A model generated the notes under the pieces. That model was not told the DNA's origin. It did no database searches and saw only the letters and a program-made list of their open reading frames with translations. A stretch of DNA of 64,000 nt, from contig NZ_JAAVVW010000003.1 of assembly GCF_023910625.1 (NCBI RefSeq), positions 620,001 through 684,000 on the forward strand, given 5' to 3'. The stretch is from Limnohabitans sp. GTDB taxonomy: Bacteria; Pseudomonadota; Gammaproteobacteria; Burkholderiales; Burkholderiaceae_C. Below are positions 1 to 7,368 of this stretch, in pieces (position 1 is the first letter of the stretch; every line of letters starts with the position of its first letter). Both the position numbers and the translations under genes were made by a program.

Positions 1-334
1 CGCTCACCTGCTGGGCGCTCACTCGCTTTTGGCCCGGCAGCGGTTCGTAATGCTGGTGGATGTAGTCGTGCTCCAGCCGCTCCAACGCCGCCACCGAATC
101 ATTTAGACACGCCGTGGCCATGCGCCAGGCACCAATCGACGCCCCGACCAAGTCCACCGACTGACTGCTCTGGGTCAGCCACTCGCCAAAGATGAAGCGG
201 TCCAATGGGCCAAGGATCAGCCCCTTGGGGCCACCCGCCGCACCCGGTATGACGCCAATGTGCTCGGGCCGCAAGCCGTGTTCACGGATGTGGGCCAGCG
301 CTTTGGGGCCTGCGTGGATGTGGAGGGCTTGCAT
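1..334 (-). CDS. patatin-like phospholipase family protein (partial, N-terminal 111 residues)
   Basis: This gene runs off the left edge; only the N-terminal 111 codons are visible. The translation starts MQALHIHAGPKAL and has a glycine-rich stretch GAAGGPKG (about residues 31-38), followed some 27 residues later by GASIGAWR. The latter fits the G-x-S-x-G nucleophile elbow of patatin-like serine hydrolases, and the former fits the oxyanion loop. Family members hydrolyse acyl esters with a Ser-Asp dyad; the Asp would lie beyond the window. The ATG at 334 is only 6 nt past the tex stop, so the gene is probably co-transcribed with tex. The substrate cannot be inferred. The family call rests on two motifs only. 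Confidence 0.62.
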   Translation of the reverse strand, partial: MQALHIHAGPKALAHIREHGLRPEHIGVIPGAAGGPKGLILGPLDRFIFGEWLTQSSQSVDLVGASIGAWRMATACLNDSVAALERLEHDYIHQHYEPLPGQKRVSAQQVS

Positions 335-340
335 GGCGTT

Positions 341-2710
341 TTACTTCTTGAGGCCCTGCAGTTTGGCAAAGGCGCTGGCCATGGCCGAGCCCGAGCCAGC
401 GGCTGGCGTCGAGGTGTAACCCCCGACCGATCCCCCGCCACGCTGTCGGCTGTCGCGCCCTGCCCCTTCAAACTTGTTGTCTCTGGGACCATCGCGTCTG
501 TCAGGTGCCGCATCGAGCTTCATGGTCAGGCTGATGCGCTTGCGGGCCACATCGACCTCGAGCACTTTCACTTTGACGATGTCGCCGGTCTTGACCACCT
601 CACGGGCGTCGGTCACGAACTTGTTGGCCAACTGGCTCACATGGACCAGGCCGTCTTGGTGCACGCCCAAGTCGATGAACGCGCCAAATAGGGCCACGTT
701 GCTCACGGTGCCCTCCAGGGTCATGCCTTCTTTCAGGTCCTTGATGTCTTCCACGCCATCGGCCAAGCGGGCCACCTTGAAATCGGGGCGCGGGTCACGG
801 CCGGGTTTTTCCAGCTCGCCCAAGATGTCCTGGATGGTCACCGCGCCGAACTTGTGGTTGGCAAACAGCTCAGGCTTGAGCGTCTTCAAGACATCGCTGC
901 GGCCCATGATCTCCTGAATCGGCTTGGCGGTTTGGACGATGATTTGCTCGATCAACGGGTAGGTTTCGGGGTGCACACCGGTCATGTCCAAGGGGTTGTC
1001 GCCGCCACGGATGCGCAAAAAGCCCGCGCTTTGCTCAAAAGTCTTGGCCCCCAGGCCCGTCACTTTCAGCAAGTCCTGACGGGTTTTGAACACGCCGTTG
1101 GCATCGCGCCAGCGCACCACGGCCTTGGCCACGCTGCCTGACAAGCCCGACACCCGGGTGAGCAAAGGCACGCTGGCGGTGTTGAGGTCCACGCCCACCG
1201 AGTTCACACAGTCTTCCACCACCGCGTCCAGCGTCTTGGCCAGTTCGCTTTGGTTCACGTCGTGCTGGTACTGGCCCACGCCAATCGCTTTGGGGTCGAT
1301 CTTGACCAACTCTGACAGCGGGTCTTGCAGGCGGCGGGCAATGCTGGCCGCGCCACGCAGGCTCACGTCCACGTCGGGCATCTCTTGCGATGCGAATTCG
1401 CTGGCGGAGTACACCGACGCACCCGCTTCACTCACCACCACTTTTTGAATCTCCACACCGTCACGCAAGCGGGCCAGGTGTTGGATCAGGTCACCGGCCA
1501 GTTTGTCGGTTTCGCGGCTGGCGGTGCCGTTGCCAATCGCGATCAGGTTGACGTTGTGTTTTTCGCACAGCTTGGCCAGGGTCAAAAGCGAACCCGCCCA
1601 GTCCTTGCGCGGCTCGTGTGGATACACCGTGGCGGTGTCGACCAGCTTGCCGGTGGTGTCGACCACGGCCACCTTCACACCGGTGCGGATGCCCGGGTCC
1701 AGGCCCATGACCACGCGGGGGCCAGCGGGGGCGGCCAGCAGCAGGTCGCGCAGGTTGTCCGCAAAGACCTTGATGGCGACTTTTTCCGCGTCCTCGCGAA
1801 GGCGGGTGAACAGGTCACGCTCGGTCGACAGGCTGAGCTTCACGCGCCAGGTCCAGGCCACGCATTTGCGGATCAGGTCGTCCGAGGGGCGCGCTGCATG
1901 GCTCCAGCCCAGGTGCATGGCGATCTTGCCTTCGGCGATGCTGGGCTTGCCCGGCTCGGGCTCAACAGGAAGAATGAGCTTGGCGTCCAGCATGTCCAAA
2001 GCGCGACCCCGGAACACGGCCAGCGCCCGGTGGCTGGGCACGCGGCCCATCGGCTCGTCGTAGTCAAAGTAATCGCGGAACTTGGACACATCGGCGTTGT
2101 TCTCGTCCTTGCCGTCGGCCAGCTTGCTTTTGAACAGGCCTTCGTTCCATAACCATTCGCGCAGCGCCTGCACGAGTGACGCGTCTTCAGCCCAACGTTC
2201 GCTCAGCAAATCGCGCACACCGTCCAACACAGCCGCGGTGGTCGTGAAGTCAGCGCCTTCAATGGCACCCGCAGCCAGCACAAAGGCTTGCGCTTGGGCG
2301 TGCGGGTCGAGGGTCGGGTCGGCAAACAGCTTGTCGGCCAGGGGCTCCAGCCCGGCTTCCCGAGCGATCATGCCCTTGGTGCGGCGCTTGGGCTTGAAGG
2401 GCAAATAGAGGTCTTCCAGCGCTTGTTTGGTGGGTGCGGCGTCGATGGCGGCCAGCAAGTCGGGCGTCATCTTGTCCTGCTCAGTGATGCTCTTGATCAC
2501 GGCGGAGCGGCGGTCTTCCAGCTCTCGCAAGTACCCCAAGCGAGACTCCAGCTCACGCAGCTGGATGTCGTCCAGGCCTCCGGTCACTTCTTTGCGGTAA
2601 CGGGCGATGAAAGGGACGGTGGCACCGCCATCAAGCAATTCCACGGCGGTCTTGACTTGCTCAGTGCGGATACGGATTTCTGCGGCCAGTTGGGCCAGGA
2701 TTTTTTGCAT
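341..2710 (-). CDS. tex: Tex-type RNA-binding transcriptional accessory protein
   Basis: The 789-residue protein has the usual Tex length and domain order: an N-terminal helical region, a YqgF/RNase H-like domain starting near MGLDPGIRTGVKVAVVD (about residue 335), a helix-hairpin-helix section (LNTASVPLLTRVSGLSG, about 495-600), and an S1 RNA-binding domain (GTVSNVALFGAFIDLG, about 650-715). A basic, Gly/Arg-rich tail of about 70 residues follows. Tex proteins are cytoplasmic nucleic-acid-binding factors linked to transcription and to toxin or stress gene expression; the precise role differs among species. It starts at an ATG and is followed after 6 nt by the patatin-like gene. Its upstream neighbour (an SDR gene) is on the same strand but separated by 203 nt with a hairpin between them, so tex probably has its own promoter. 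Confidence 0.96.
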   Translation of the reverse strand: MQKILAQLAAEIRIRTEQVKTAVELLDGGATVPFIARYRKEVTGGLDDIQLRELESRLGYLRELEDRRSAVIKSITEQDKMTPDLLAAIDAAPTKQALEDLYLPFKPKRRTKGMIAREAGLEPLADKLFADPTLDPHAQAQAFVLAAGAIEGADFTTTAAVLDGVRDLLSERWAEDASLVQALREWLWNEGLFKSKLADGKDENNADVSKFRDYFDYDEPMGRVPSHRALAVFRGRALDMLDAKLILPVEPEPGKPSIAEGKIAMHLGWSHAARPSDDLIRKCVAWTWRVKLSLSTERDLFTRLREDAEKVAIKVFADNLRDLLLAAPAGPRVVMGLDPGIRTGVKVAVVDTTGKLVDTATVYPHEPRKDWAGSLLTLAKLCEKHNVNLIAIGNGTASRETDKLAGDLIQHLARLRDGVEIQKVVVSEAGASVYSASEFASQEMPDVDVSLRGAASIARRLQDPLSELVKIDPKAIGVGQYQHDVNQSELAKTLDAVVEDCVNSVGVDLNTASVPLLTRVSGLSGSVAKAVVRWRDANGVFKTRQDLLKVTGLGAKTFEQSAGFLRIRGGDNPLDMTGVHPETYPLIEQIIVQTAKPIQEIMGRSDVLKTLKPELFANHKFGAVTIQDILGELEKPGRDPRPDFKVARLADGVEDIKDLKEGMTLEGTVSNVALFGAFIDLGVHQDGLVHVSQLANKFVTDAREVVKTGDIVKVKVLEVDVARKRISLTMKLDAAPDRRDGPRDNKFEGAGRDSRQRGGGSVGGYTSTPAAGSGSAMASAFAKLQGLKK

Positions 2711-2826
2711 GTCTCAGGTCGCATTGAGAGGGGGAATGGTCAAGTTTGCCACAAGCTCAGCAGCAAAAAATCAGCCCAAGAGGACACAGCGATGACCATT
2801 TCTCAGCCGTTGCGCCAGGCGCTGAG

Positions 2827-2849
2827 AAGGCCTCGCAGCAACAGGCCTT
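2827..2849 (-). terminator. possible terminator hairpin between SDR gene and tex
   Basis: A perfect 7-bp inverted repeat (AAGGCCT / AGGCCTT, 9-nt loop) lies 64 bp past the stop of the SDR gene. On the minus strand the following T-tract is poor (TTCTC), while on the plus strand it is followed by TTTT. It may therefore be a weak terminator or only a structured spacer. Nothing else is recognisable in the 203-nt gap 2711-2913 apart from the upstream region of tex. Confidence 0.35.
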
Positions 2850-2913
2850 TTCCACACATGAACAGCCGCAAAGCGGCCGTGAAAATCGGCGCTCGTCGCT
2901 GAACAAAGCCCCT

Positions 2914-3819
2914 TCAGGCCTTTCGCAATGCTTGGCGCAGCTTGTCGCCCAGATCGGGGCGCGCAGCAAACGGGTCAGGCGGGTTGTTGCCTTGCACGAG
3001 CGCTTCCATGCGGCTTTGCACATTGCCCAGTGCATGCGGGTGGCTGTAAATATAAAACTGGTCGCTGACCACCGCATCAAACACTTTCTGGGCCACATCG
3101 GCCGCTGACACTTTGCCACTGCTGACAGCTTTGTCACTTTGGGCTTGGCCAATCAATTGGCTGGCAGTGGGTTGTTGAGGCGGCAGGTCGCTGGGGCGGT
3201 TGCGTTGGCTTTGGCTGATCCCGGTGGGCACAAAATAGGGGCACAACACACTGGCGCTGACTTGGTCTGTCACCAAATGAAGGTCTTGGTAGAGCGTTTC
3301 CGTGAGCGAAACCACAGCGTGTTTGCTGACGTTGTAGATGCCCATGTTGGGCGCCGTGAGCAAGCCGGCCATGCTGGCGGTGTTGACGATATGGCCTCGG
3401 TAGCCCGGGTCGGCTTTGGCCGCTTCGAGCATCATGGGCGTGAACAGGCGCACGCCGTGCACCACGCCCCAGAGGTTGACGCCCAGCACCCATTCCCAAT
3501 CGGCCACCGAGTTTTCCCAGACCAGGCCCCCGGCCCCCACGCCCGCGTTGTTGAACACAAAGTTCGGTGCCCCAAAGCTTGCTTGCACGTCGGCGGCCAG
3601 TTGCGCCATGGCCTGCGCGTTCGAGACGTCAACCTTGCGGGCCAGCACCTGAACGCCTTGGGCTTTCATTTCGGCCTCGGCTTTGTCCAGGGCGTCTTGC
3701 TGTACGTCCACCAGCACCAGCTTCATGCCCAGTCGGGCACCGATACGGGCACATTCCAGTCCAAAGCCTGAACCGGCACCCGTCAGCACCGCAGTTTTGC
3801 CTTTGAAGTTTTCGATCAT
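2914..3819 (-). CDS. SDR family NAD(P)-dependent oxidoreductase
   Basis: A classical short-chain dehydrogenase/reductase of 301 residues. The cofactor motif TGAGSGFG is at residues 13-20, NNAG at 90-93, the catalytic Ser149 in NTASMAGL, and Tyr162/Lys166 in YNVSKHAV. It is longer than the usual 250 residues because of a C-terminal segment ending DPFAARPDLGDKLRQALRKA. Such enzymes oxidise or reduce alcohol/ketone groups; the substrate is not readable from sequence. The start ATG overlaps the stop of the GST gene (ATGA), so the two are translationally coupled. It is the last gene of the acyl-CoA-type block. Confidence 0.88.
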   Translation of the reverse strand: MIENFKGKTAVLTGAGSGFGLECARIGARLGMKLVLVDVQQDALDKAEAEMKAQGVQVLARKVDVSNAQAMAQLAADVQASFGAPNFVFNNAGVGAGGLVWENSVADWEWVLGVNLWGVVHGVRLFTPMMLEAAKADPGYRGHIVNTASMAGLLTAPNMGIYNVSKHAVVSLTETLYQDLHLVTDQVSASVLCPYFVPTGISQSQRNRPSDLPPQQPTASQLIGQAQSDKAVSSGKVSAADVAQKVFDAVVSDQFYIYSHPHALGNVQSRMEALVQGNNPPDPFAARPDLGDKLRQALRKA

Positions 3820-4751
3820 GGGGAAACCTTTTTCAATGTGAAGCCCACACGTGGGAAGTGGACGTGCACCGTGCCCGCCCGATCATCGCTGCGGCGCAGG
3901 GTGTAACGGGTGCGGGTGGCTGCGATCAGTTCGCCCTCGGTCGGCTCCAGGCCAAAGTTGTCGGCGGCAATCTCGACCTGACTGCCCAATGCGATGCCGT
4001 GCTCATCTTGGAACACCTCACCCTGCAAGGCAACAGGCCTTGAATTGAGAGCCATCTGCAAGGCTTCTTCGGCGCTGCATTTGCCAGGGGAGCCGTGGCC
4101 GATGACCTTCATGCGGGCCATCCAGCTTTTGACTTCGGGCGTTGCATCCAAAATGCCCGCCAAGGCTGGCGTGCGTTCTTGCGTGAACCACAAGGGGTGG
4201 TAAGCCGCAAAGTCGGCCACGCAAGGCTGTGCGCCGAACAAAAAGTCTTGCTCGCGCAGCATGCTGGCGATGCGGCGCAAGTAGCTTTTGTAAGTGCCAG
4301 TAGCGTCTGCGGACGCCATGCGGGCCGCGCCACCACGCATGGCCGTGCGATCGGCCACAAAAGCCTGCACGCCCTCAGCGGGTGCGCCCGCAAAGACTTC
4401 GGCCACACCCGCAGGCTGGAAGTTGTAGGCCATGGACGCCGTGAACAAAGCGCTGTCGGCCCACTGCGCGACGATGCGCGCTGCGCCTTTGACGGCATCA
4501 GGATAAATCGTGGGCGCGGGGGCCAAGTGCTCCAGTACATCGCCGATCAGTGCGGTGTCGCAGTAAATGTCAGCGCCGATCTGCAGTACCGGCGTTTTGC
4601 GGTAGCCCCCGGTGAGCGCCGTCAGATCGGGCTTGGGCATGATCATTGGAATGAGCACGCTCTTCCAGGCCAGTTGCTTGTAGCCCAGAATCAGGCGCAC
4701 CTTCTCGGCAAATGGCGAGATCGGGTAGTGGTGCAGGACCAGCTCAGACAT
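3816..4751 (-). CDS. glutathione S-transferase family protein with extra C-terminal domain
   Basis: The N-terminal 80 residues are a thioredoxin-fold GST domain: LHHYPISPFAEKVR carries the likely active-site Ser/Pro and YRKTPVLQ the cis-Pro loop. An all-helical GST C-domain follows (about 85-215). The protein is 311 residues, some 90 longer than a standard GST. The extra part (about 225-311) is predicted by eye to be beta-rich, with GSQVEIAADNFGLEP and VHVHFPRVGFTLKK, and I do not recognise it. GSTs conjugate or use glutathione in detoxification or isomerisation. Coupled to the downstream SDR by an ATGA overlap and 10 nt after the oxidoreductase gene, it probably belongs to the same operon. 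Substrate unknown. Confidence 0.85.
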   Translation of the reverse strand: MSELVLHHYPISPFAEKVRLILGYKQLAWKSVLIPMIMPKPDLTALTGGYRKTPVLQIGADIYCDTALIGDVLEHLAPAPTIYPDAVKGAARIVAQWADSALFTASMAYNFQPAGVAEVFAGAPAEGVQAFVADRTAMRGGAARMASADATGTYKSYLRRIASMLREQDFLFGAQPCVADFAAYHPLWFTQERTPALAGILDATPEVKSWMARMKVIGHGSPGKCSAEEALQMALNSRPVALQGEVFQDEHGIALGSQVEIAADNFGLEPTEGELIAATRTRYTLRRSDDRAGTVHVHFPRVGFTLKKVSP

Positions 4752-4761
4752 GCAGGCGGTC

Positions 4762-5778
4762 TCAGATCAGTTTGACCAACTGCTTTCCGAAGTTCTTGCC
4801 CTTGAGCAAACCCAAGAAAGCTCCAGGCGCTGCGGCCAGGCCCAGGGCCACGGTTTCACGTGGGCGCAATTTGCCAGTGCCCACCAAAGAGCCGAGTTCT
4901 TGCAGGGCCGCAGGCCAGACTTCCATGTGTTCACTGACGATAAAGCCTTGGATTTTCATTCGGTTGACCAAAATCAGGGCAGGATTGGCCATGGGAAGTG
5001 GTGCGCCATCATAGCCCGCAATCATCCCGCACACCGCGATGCGTGCGAACGCGTTGGTGCGCAGCATCACAGCATCCAGCACCATGCCACCGACGTTTTC
5101 AAAGTGGCCGTCGATGCCGTTCGGGCAAGCCTCGCGCAGGGCCTTGGATAAGCTGATGTAGTCCTTGTGCTCCTTGTAGTCGATGCAGGCGTCGAAGCCC
5201 AATTCATTGACCACGTAATCGCATTTGTCCTTGCCACCGGCAATGCCGACCACGCGGCAGCCGCGTGCTTTGGCCAGAGCGCCATAAGCGCTGCCCACAG
5301 CGCCGCTGGCAGCACTCACAGTGACGGTTTCGCCCGCTTTGGGATTGATGATGTTGCACAGGCCATACCAAGCTGTGACGCCAGGCATGCCGACCGCCCC
5401 TAAATAATGCGACAGCGCCACATGCGTGGTATCGACCTTGCGCAGTGCACCGATGACGTTGGCATCGACCACGCTGTATTCTTGCCAGCCACCCATGCCA
5501 ACAACTTGGTCGCCGGCCTTGAATTTGGGGTGGCGACTGTCCACCACCTCGCCTACTGTGCCACCAATCATCACTTCGCCCAAGGGCTGAGGTACTGCGT
5601 AGCTTTTGCTTTCGTTCATGCGCCCGCGCATATAAGGGTCCAGGCTCAGGTAGTGGTGGCAGACCAGTACATGCCCGTCTTGCAGATCGGGCAGAGGCAG
5701 TTCGACCAATTTGAAGTTGTTGACAGTGGCTTCGCCTTGGGGGCGGTTATCGAGAACGATGCGGTGGTTGATGGGCAT
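4762..5778 (-). CDS. NADP-dependent MDR-superfamily oxidoreductase (CurA/leukotriene B4 dehydrogenase-like)
   Basis: A 338-residue zinc-independent medium-chain dehydrogenase/reductase. Recognisable parts are YLSLDPYMRGRM near residue 50, MPGVTAWYGL near 130, the Rossmann loop AASGAVGSAYGALAK, and FENVGG, which together are typical of NADPH-dependent 2-alkenal/enone reductases. The open frame continues 62 codons upstream, but the start MPINHRIVLDN at 5778 is chosen because it matches the family N-terminus and is preceded by ACGGAG 7-8 nt away. It likely reduces alpha,beta-unsaturated carbonyl compounds. It lies between a thioesterase gene (37 nt upstream) and the GST gene. Confidence 0.88.
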   Translation of the reverse strand: MPINHRIVLDNRPQGEATVNNFKLVELPLPDLQDGHVLVCHHYLSLDPYMRGRMNESKSYAVPQPLGEVMIGGTVGEVVDSRHPKFKAGDQVVGMGGWQEYSVVDANVIGALRKVDTTHVALSHYLGAVGMPGVTAWYGLCNIINPKAGETVTVSAASGAVGSAYGALAKARGCRVVGIAGGKDKCDYVVNELGFDACIDYKEHKDYISLSKALREACPNGIDGHFENVGGMVLDAVMLRTNAFARIAVCGMIAGYDGAPLPMANPALILVNRMKIQGFIVSEHMEVWPAALQELGSLVGTGKLRPRETVALGLAAAPGAFLGLLKGKNFGKQLVKLI

Positions 5779-5815
5779 GAAAGACTCCGTGTAAAGAATA
5801 AAAAGTTGAGAAAAA

Positions 5816-6238
5816 TCAGTCGGTGGCAGGTGCAGAAGATGCGCGCCTGGCCACGTATTTGAAGGTGCCCGTGGCGTGCGCGCAAAGCTGACCAGTGGCG
5901 TCAAACACCTTGCCATCGGTAAAAGCCATGCTGCGTGTGCGATGCAGTAACTGCCCCGCAGCACGAAGGGCCAGGCCCGCGGGCACTTTGGCAGGTCGCA
6001 AAAAGCTGGTTTTCATCTCGATAGTGACCACACCCATGTCGGGCTCCATGCTGCGGGCTGCAGTGGCCATGACCACATCCAGGAGCGTCATCACCGCACC
6101 GCCGTGTGTCACCTCAAACGAGTTCAGGTGTTGGGCCAGCGGCGCGAAGAGCAGCTCGGATTGCCCCCCCTCAAACTTCTCCAGTGTGAAGCCCAGGTGC
6201 TCCACAAACGGAATCAAAGCGCCAAAAGGGATGCTCAT
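5816..6238 (-). CDS. PaaI-type hotdog-fold acyl-CoA thioesterase
   Basis: The 140-residue protein has the hotdog signature HGGAVMTLLDVVMATAARS (HGG at 45-47, Asp54), as in PaaI/YbgC-like thioesterases. These hydrolyse acyl-CoA or aryl-CoA to free acid plus CoA, often as housekeeping for stalled CoA intermediates. The frame extends 16 codons upstream, but the ATG at 6238 (MSIPFGALIPFVEHLG) matches the family start. It sits 19 nt after the SDR stop, in the same orientation, within the acyl-CoA gene block, which supports a CoA-thioester substrate; the exact acyl group is unknown. Confidence 0.87.
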   Translation of the reverse strand: MSIPFGALIPFVEHLGFTLEKFEGGQSELLFAPLAQHLNSFEVTHGGAVMTLLDVVMATAARSMEPDMGVVTIEMKTSFLRPAKVPAGLALRAAGQLLHRTRSMAFTDGKVFDATGQLCAHATGTFKYVARRASSAPATD

Positions 6239-6257
6239 GGTCCGAGTTTGCTCACGT

Positions 6258-7049
6258 TCAGCCGCCGATGATCGCGGTGACACCACCGTCTACCGCCATC
6301 CACTGGCCGGTGATGTGTTTGCCCGCATCCGATGCATAGAGCAGGGTCAGACCCTTGAGGTCTTCGTCATCGCCCAAGCGTCGCAGTGGTGCAGCTTGAG
6401 CCATCTTGTCTGCGCCGAGTTTTTCCAGCAAGCCATAGGTCATTTTGCTGGGAAAAAAGCCCGGACATATGGCGTTGACAGTGATGCCGTGTTCACCCCA
6501 CTCGCCTGCCAGCGCTCGGGTGAAGTTGAGCACCGCCCCTTTGGAGGTGTTGTAGGCAATGGTCTTCATCTCGGACGGGTTGCCCGCCAGACCGGCAATC
6601 GAAGCAATGTTGACGATGCGACCCTTGCCGCGCGGGATCATGCACAACTTGGCCACCTCTTGCGCCAGGATGAAATAACCGCGCACATTCAGGTTCATGA
6701 CCTTGTCCCATGCGGCCACGGGGTGTTCTTCGGCGGGTGCACCCCATGTGGCACCGGCGTTGTTGACGAGGATGTCGATGGGCCCCATGCGCTCCATGGT
6801 TTCAGTGGCCAAACGACGGATGTCCTCTTCTTTGCCGCAGTCGGCAGCGATCCAGCGGGCGTCGATGCCAGCGGCCTGCAATTGGGCAGCGGCTTCTTCC
6901 AGGTCGGCCGCCTTGCGAGAGCTGAGCATGATCTTGGCCCCAGCCTCGCCCAGGGCGTGGGCCATTTGCAAGCCCAGGCCGCGCGAGCCGCCGGTGACCA
7001 AGGCCACTTGGCCGGTCAGGTCAAAAAGTTGTTGAACAGTGCGTGCCAT
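6258..7049 (-). CDS. SDR family oxidoreductase (3-oxoacyl reductase / gluconate 5-dehydrogenase type)
   Basis: A classical SDR of 263 residues with TGGSRGLG (about 19-26), NNAG (96-99), Ser150 in NIASIAG, and Tyr166/Lys170 in YNTSKGAV. It ends with AVDGGVTAIIGG, the usual C-terminal DGG signature. Members reduce 3-oxo or oxidise 3-hydroxy compounds with NAD(P)H. A clear Shine-Dalgarno (AGGAG) lies 8 nt before the ATG. Placed directly after the Dabb gene (13 nt) and before the thioesterase, it is likely part of the acyl-CoA operon. Assignment to one substrate is not possible from sequence. Confidence 0.88.
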   Translation of the reverse strand: MARTVQQLFDLTGQVALVTGGSRGLGLQMAHALGEAGAKIMLSSRKAADLEEAAAQLQAAGIDARWIAADCGKEEDIRRLATETMERMGPIDILVNNAGATWGAPAEEHPVAAWDKVMNLNVRGYFILAQEVAKLCMIPRGKGRIVNIASIAGLAGNPSEMKTIAYNTSKGAVLNFTRALAGEWGEHGITVNAICPGFFPSKMTYGLLEKLGADKMAQAAPLRRLGDDEDLKGLTLLYASDAGKHITGQWMAVDGGVTAIIGG

Positions 7050-7062
7050 GTAGGAGCTCCTT

Positions 7063-7368
7063 TTATTCGACGTTGAAATCCATGCAGCGGCGTTCTTTGA
7101 CGACCGCTTTCATGAAGGGTTTGATGGCCTGATGATCGGGGTGATTTTGGTAAGCCGCTAGCACCTGCGCGTCATCGAGCAGCATGTGGAGTACCAAATC
7201 GTTGGTGCAGTCCATGCCGGGGGTGGCGGTGGCGACTTCGAAAGCACGGATGCCGGGCACCACCTTGGCGCACGACAGCAGCAATGCTTTGGCTTTTTCG
7301 AGGTTGGTGGCCTTGTCGGCCCCTTGTGCCTGTTCGTGAAGGCTCCACAGCACGATGTGGCGGATCAT
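7063..7368 (-). CDS. Dabb (stress-responsive alpha/beta barrel) domain protein
   Basis: A single-domain protein of 101 residues beginning MIRHIVLWSL and containing LEKAKALL, GIRAFEV and HPDHQAIKPFM, the conserved core of the dimeric alpha/beta-barrel (Dabb) family. Some members are cyclases or degradative enzymes of small hydrophobic compounds; many have no known role. The open frame extends far upstream inside the acyl-CoA dehydrogenase gene, but the ATG at 7368 overlaps that gene's stop (TGATG) and matches the family start. The one-base overlap implies translational coupling with the dehydrogenase. Confidence 0.85.
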   Translation of the reverse strand: MIRHIVLWSLHEQAQGADKATNLEKAKALLLSCAKVVPGIRAFEVATATPGMDCTNDLVLHMLLDDAQVLAAYQNHPDHQAIKPFMKAVVKERRCMDFNVE

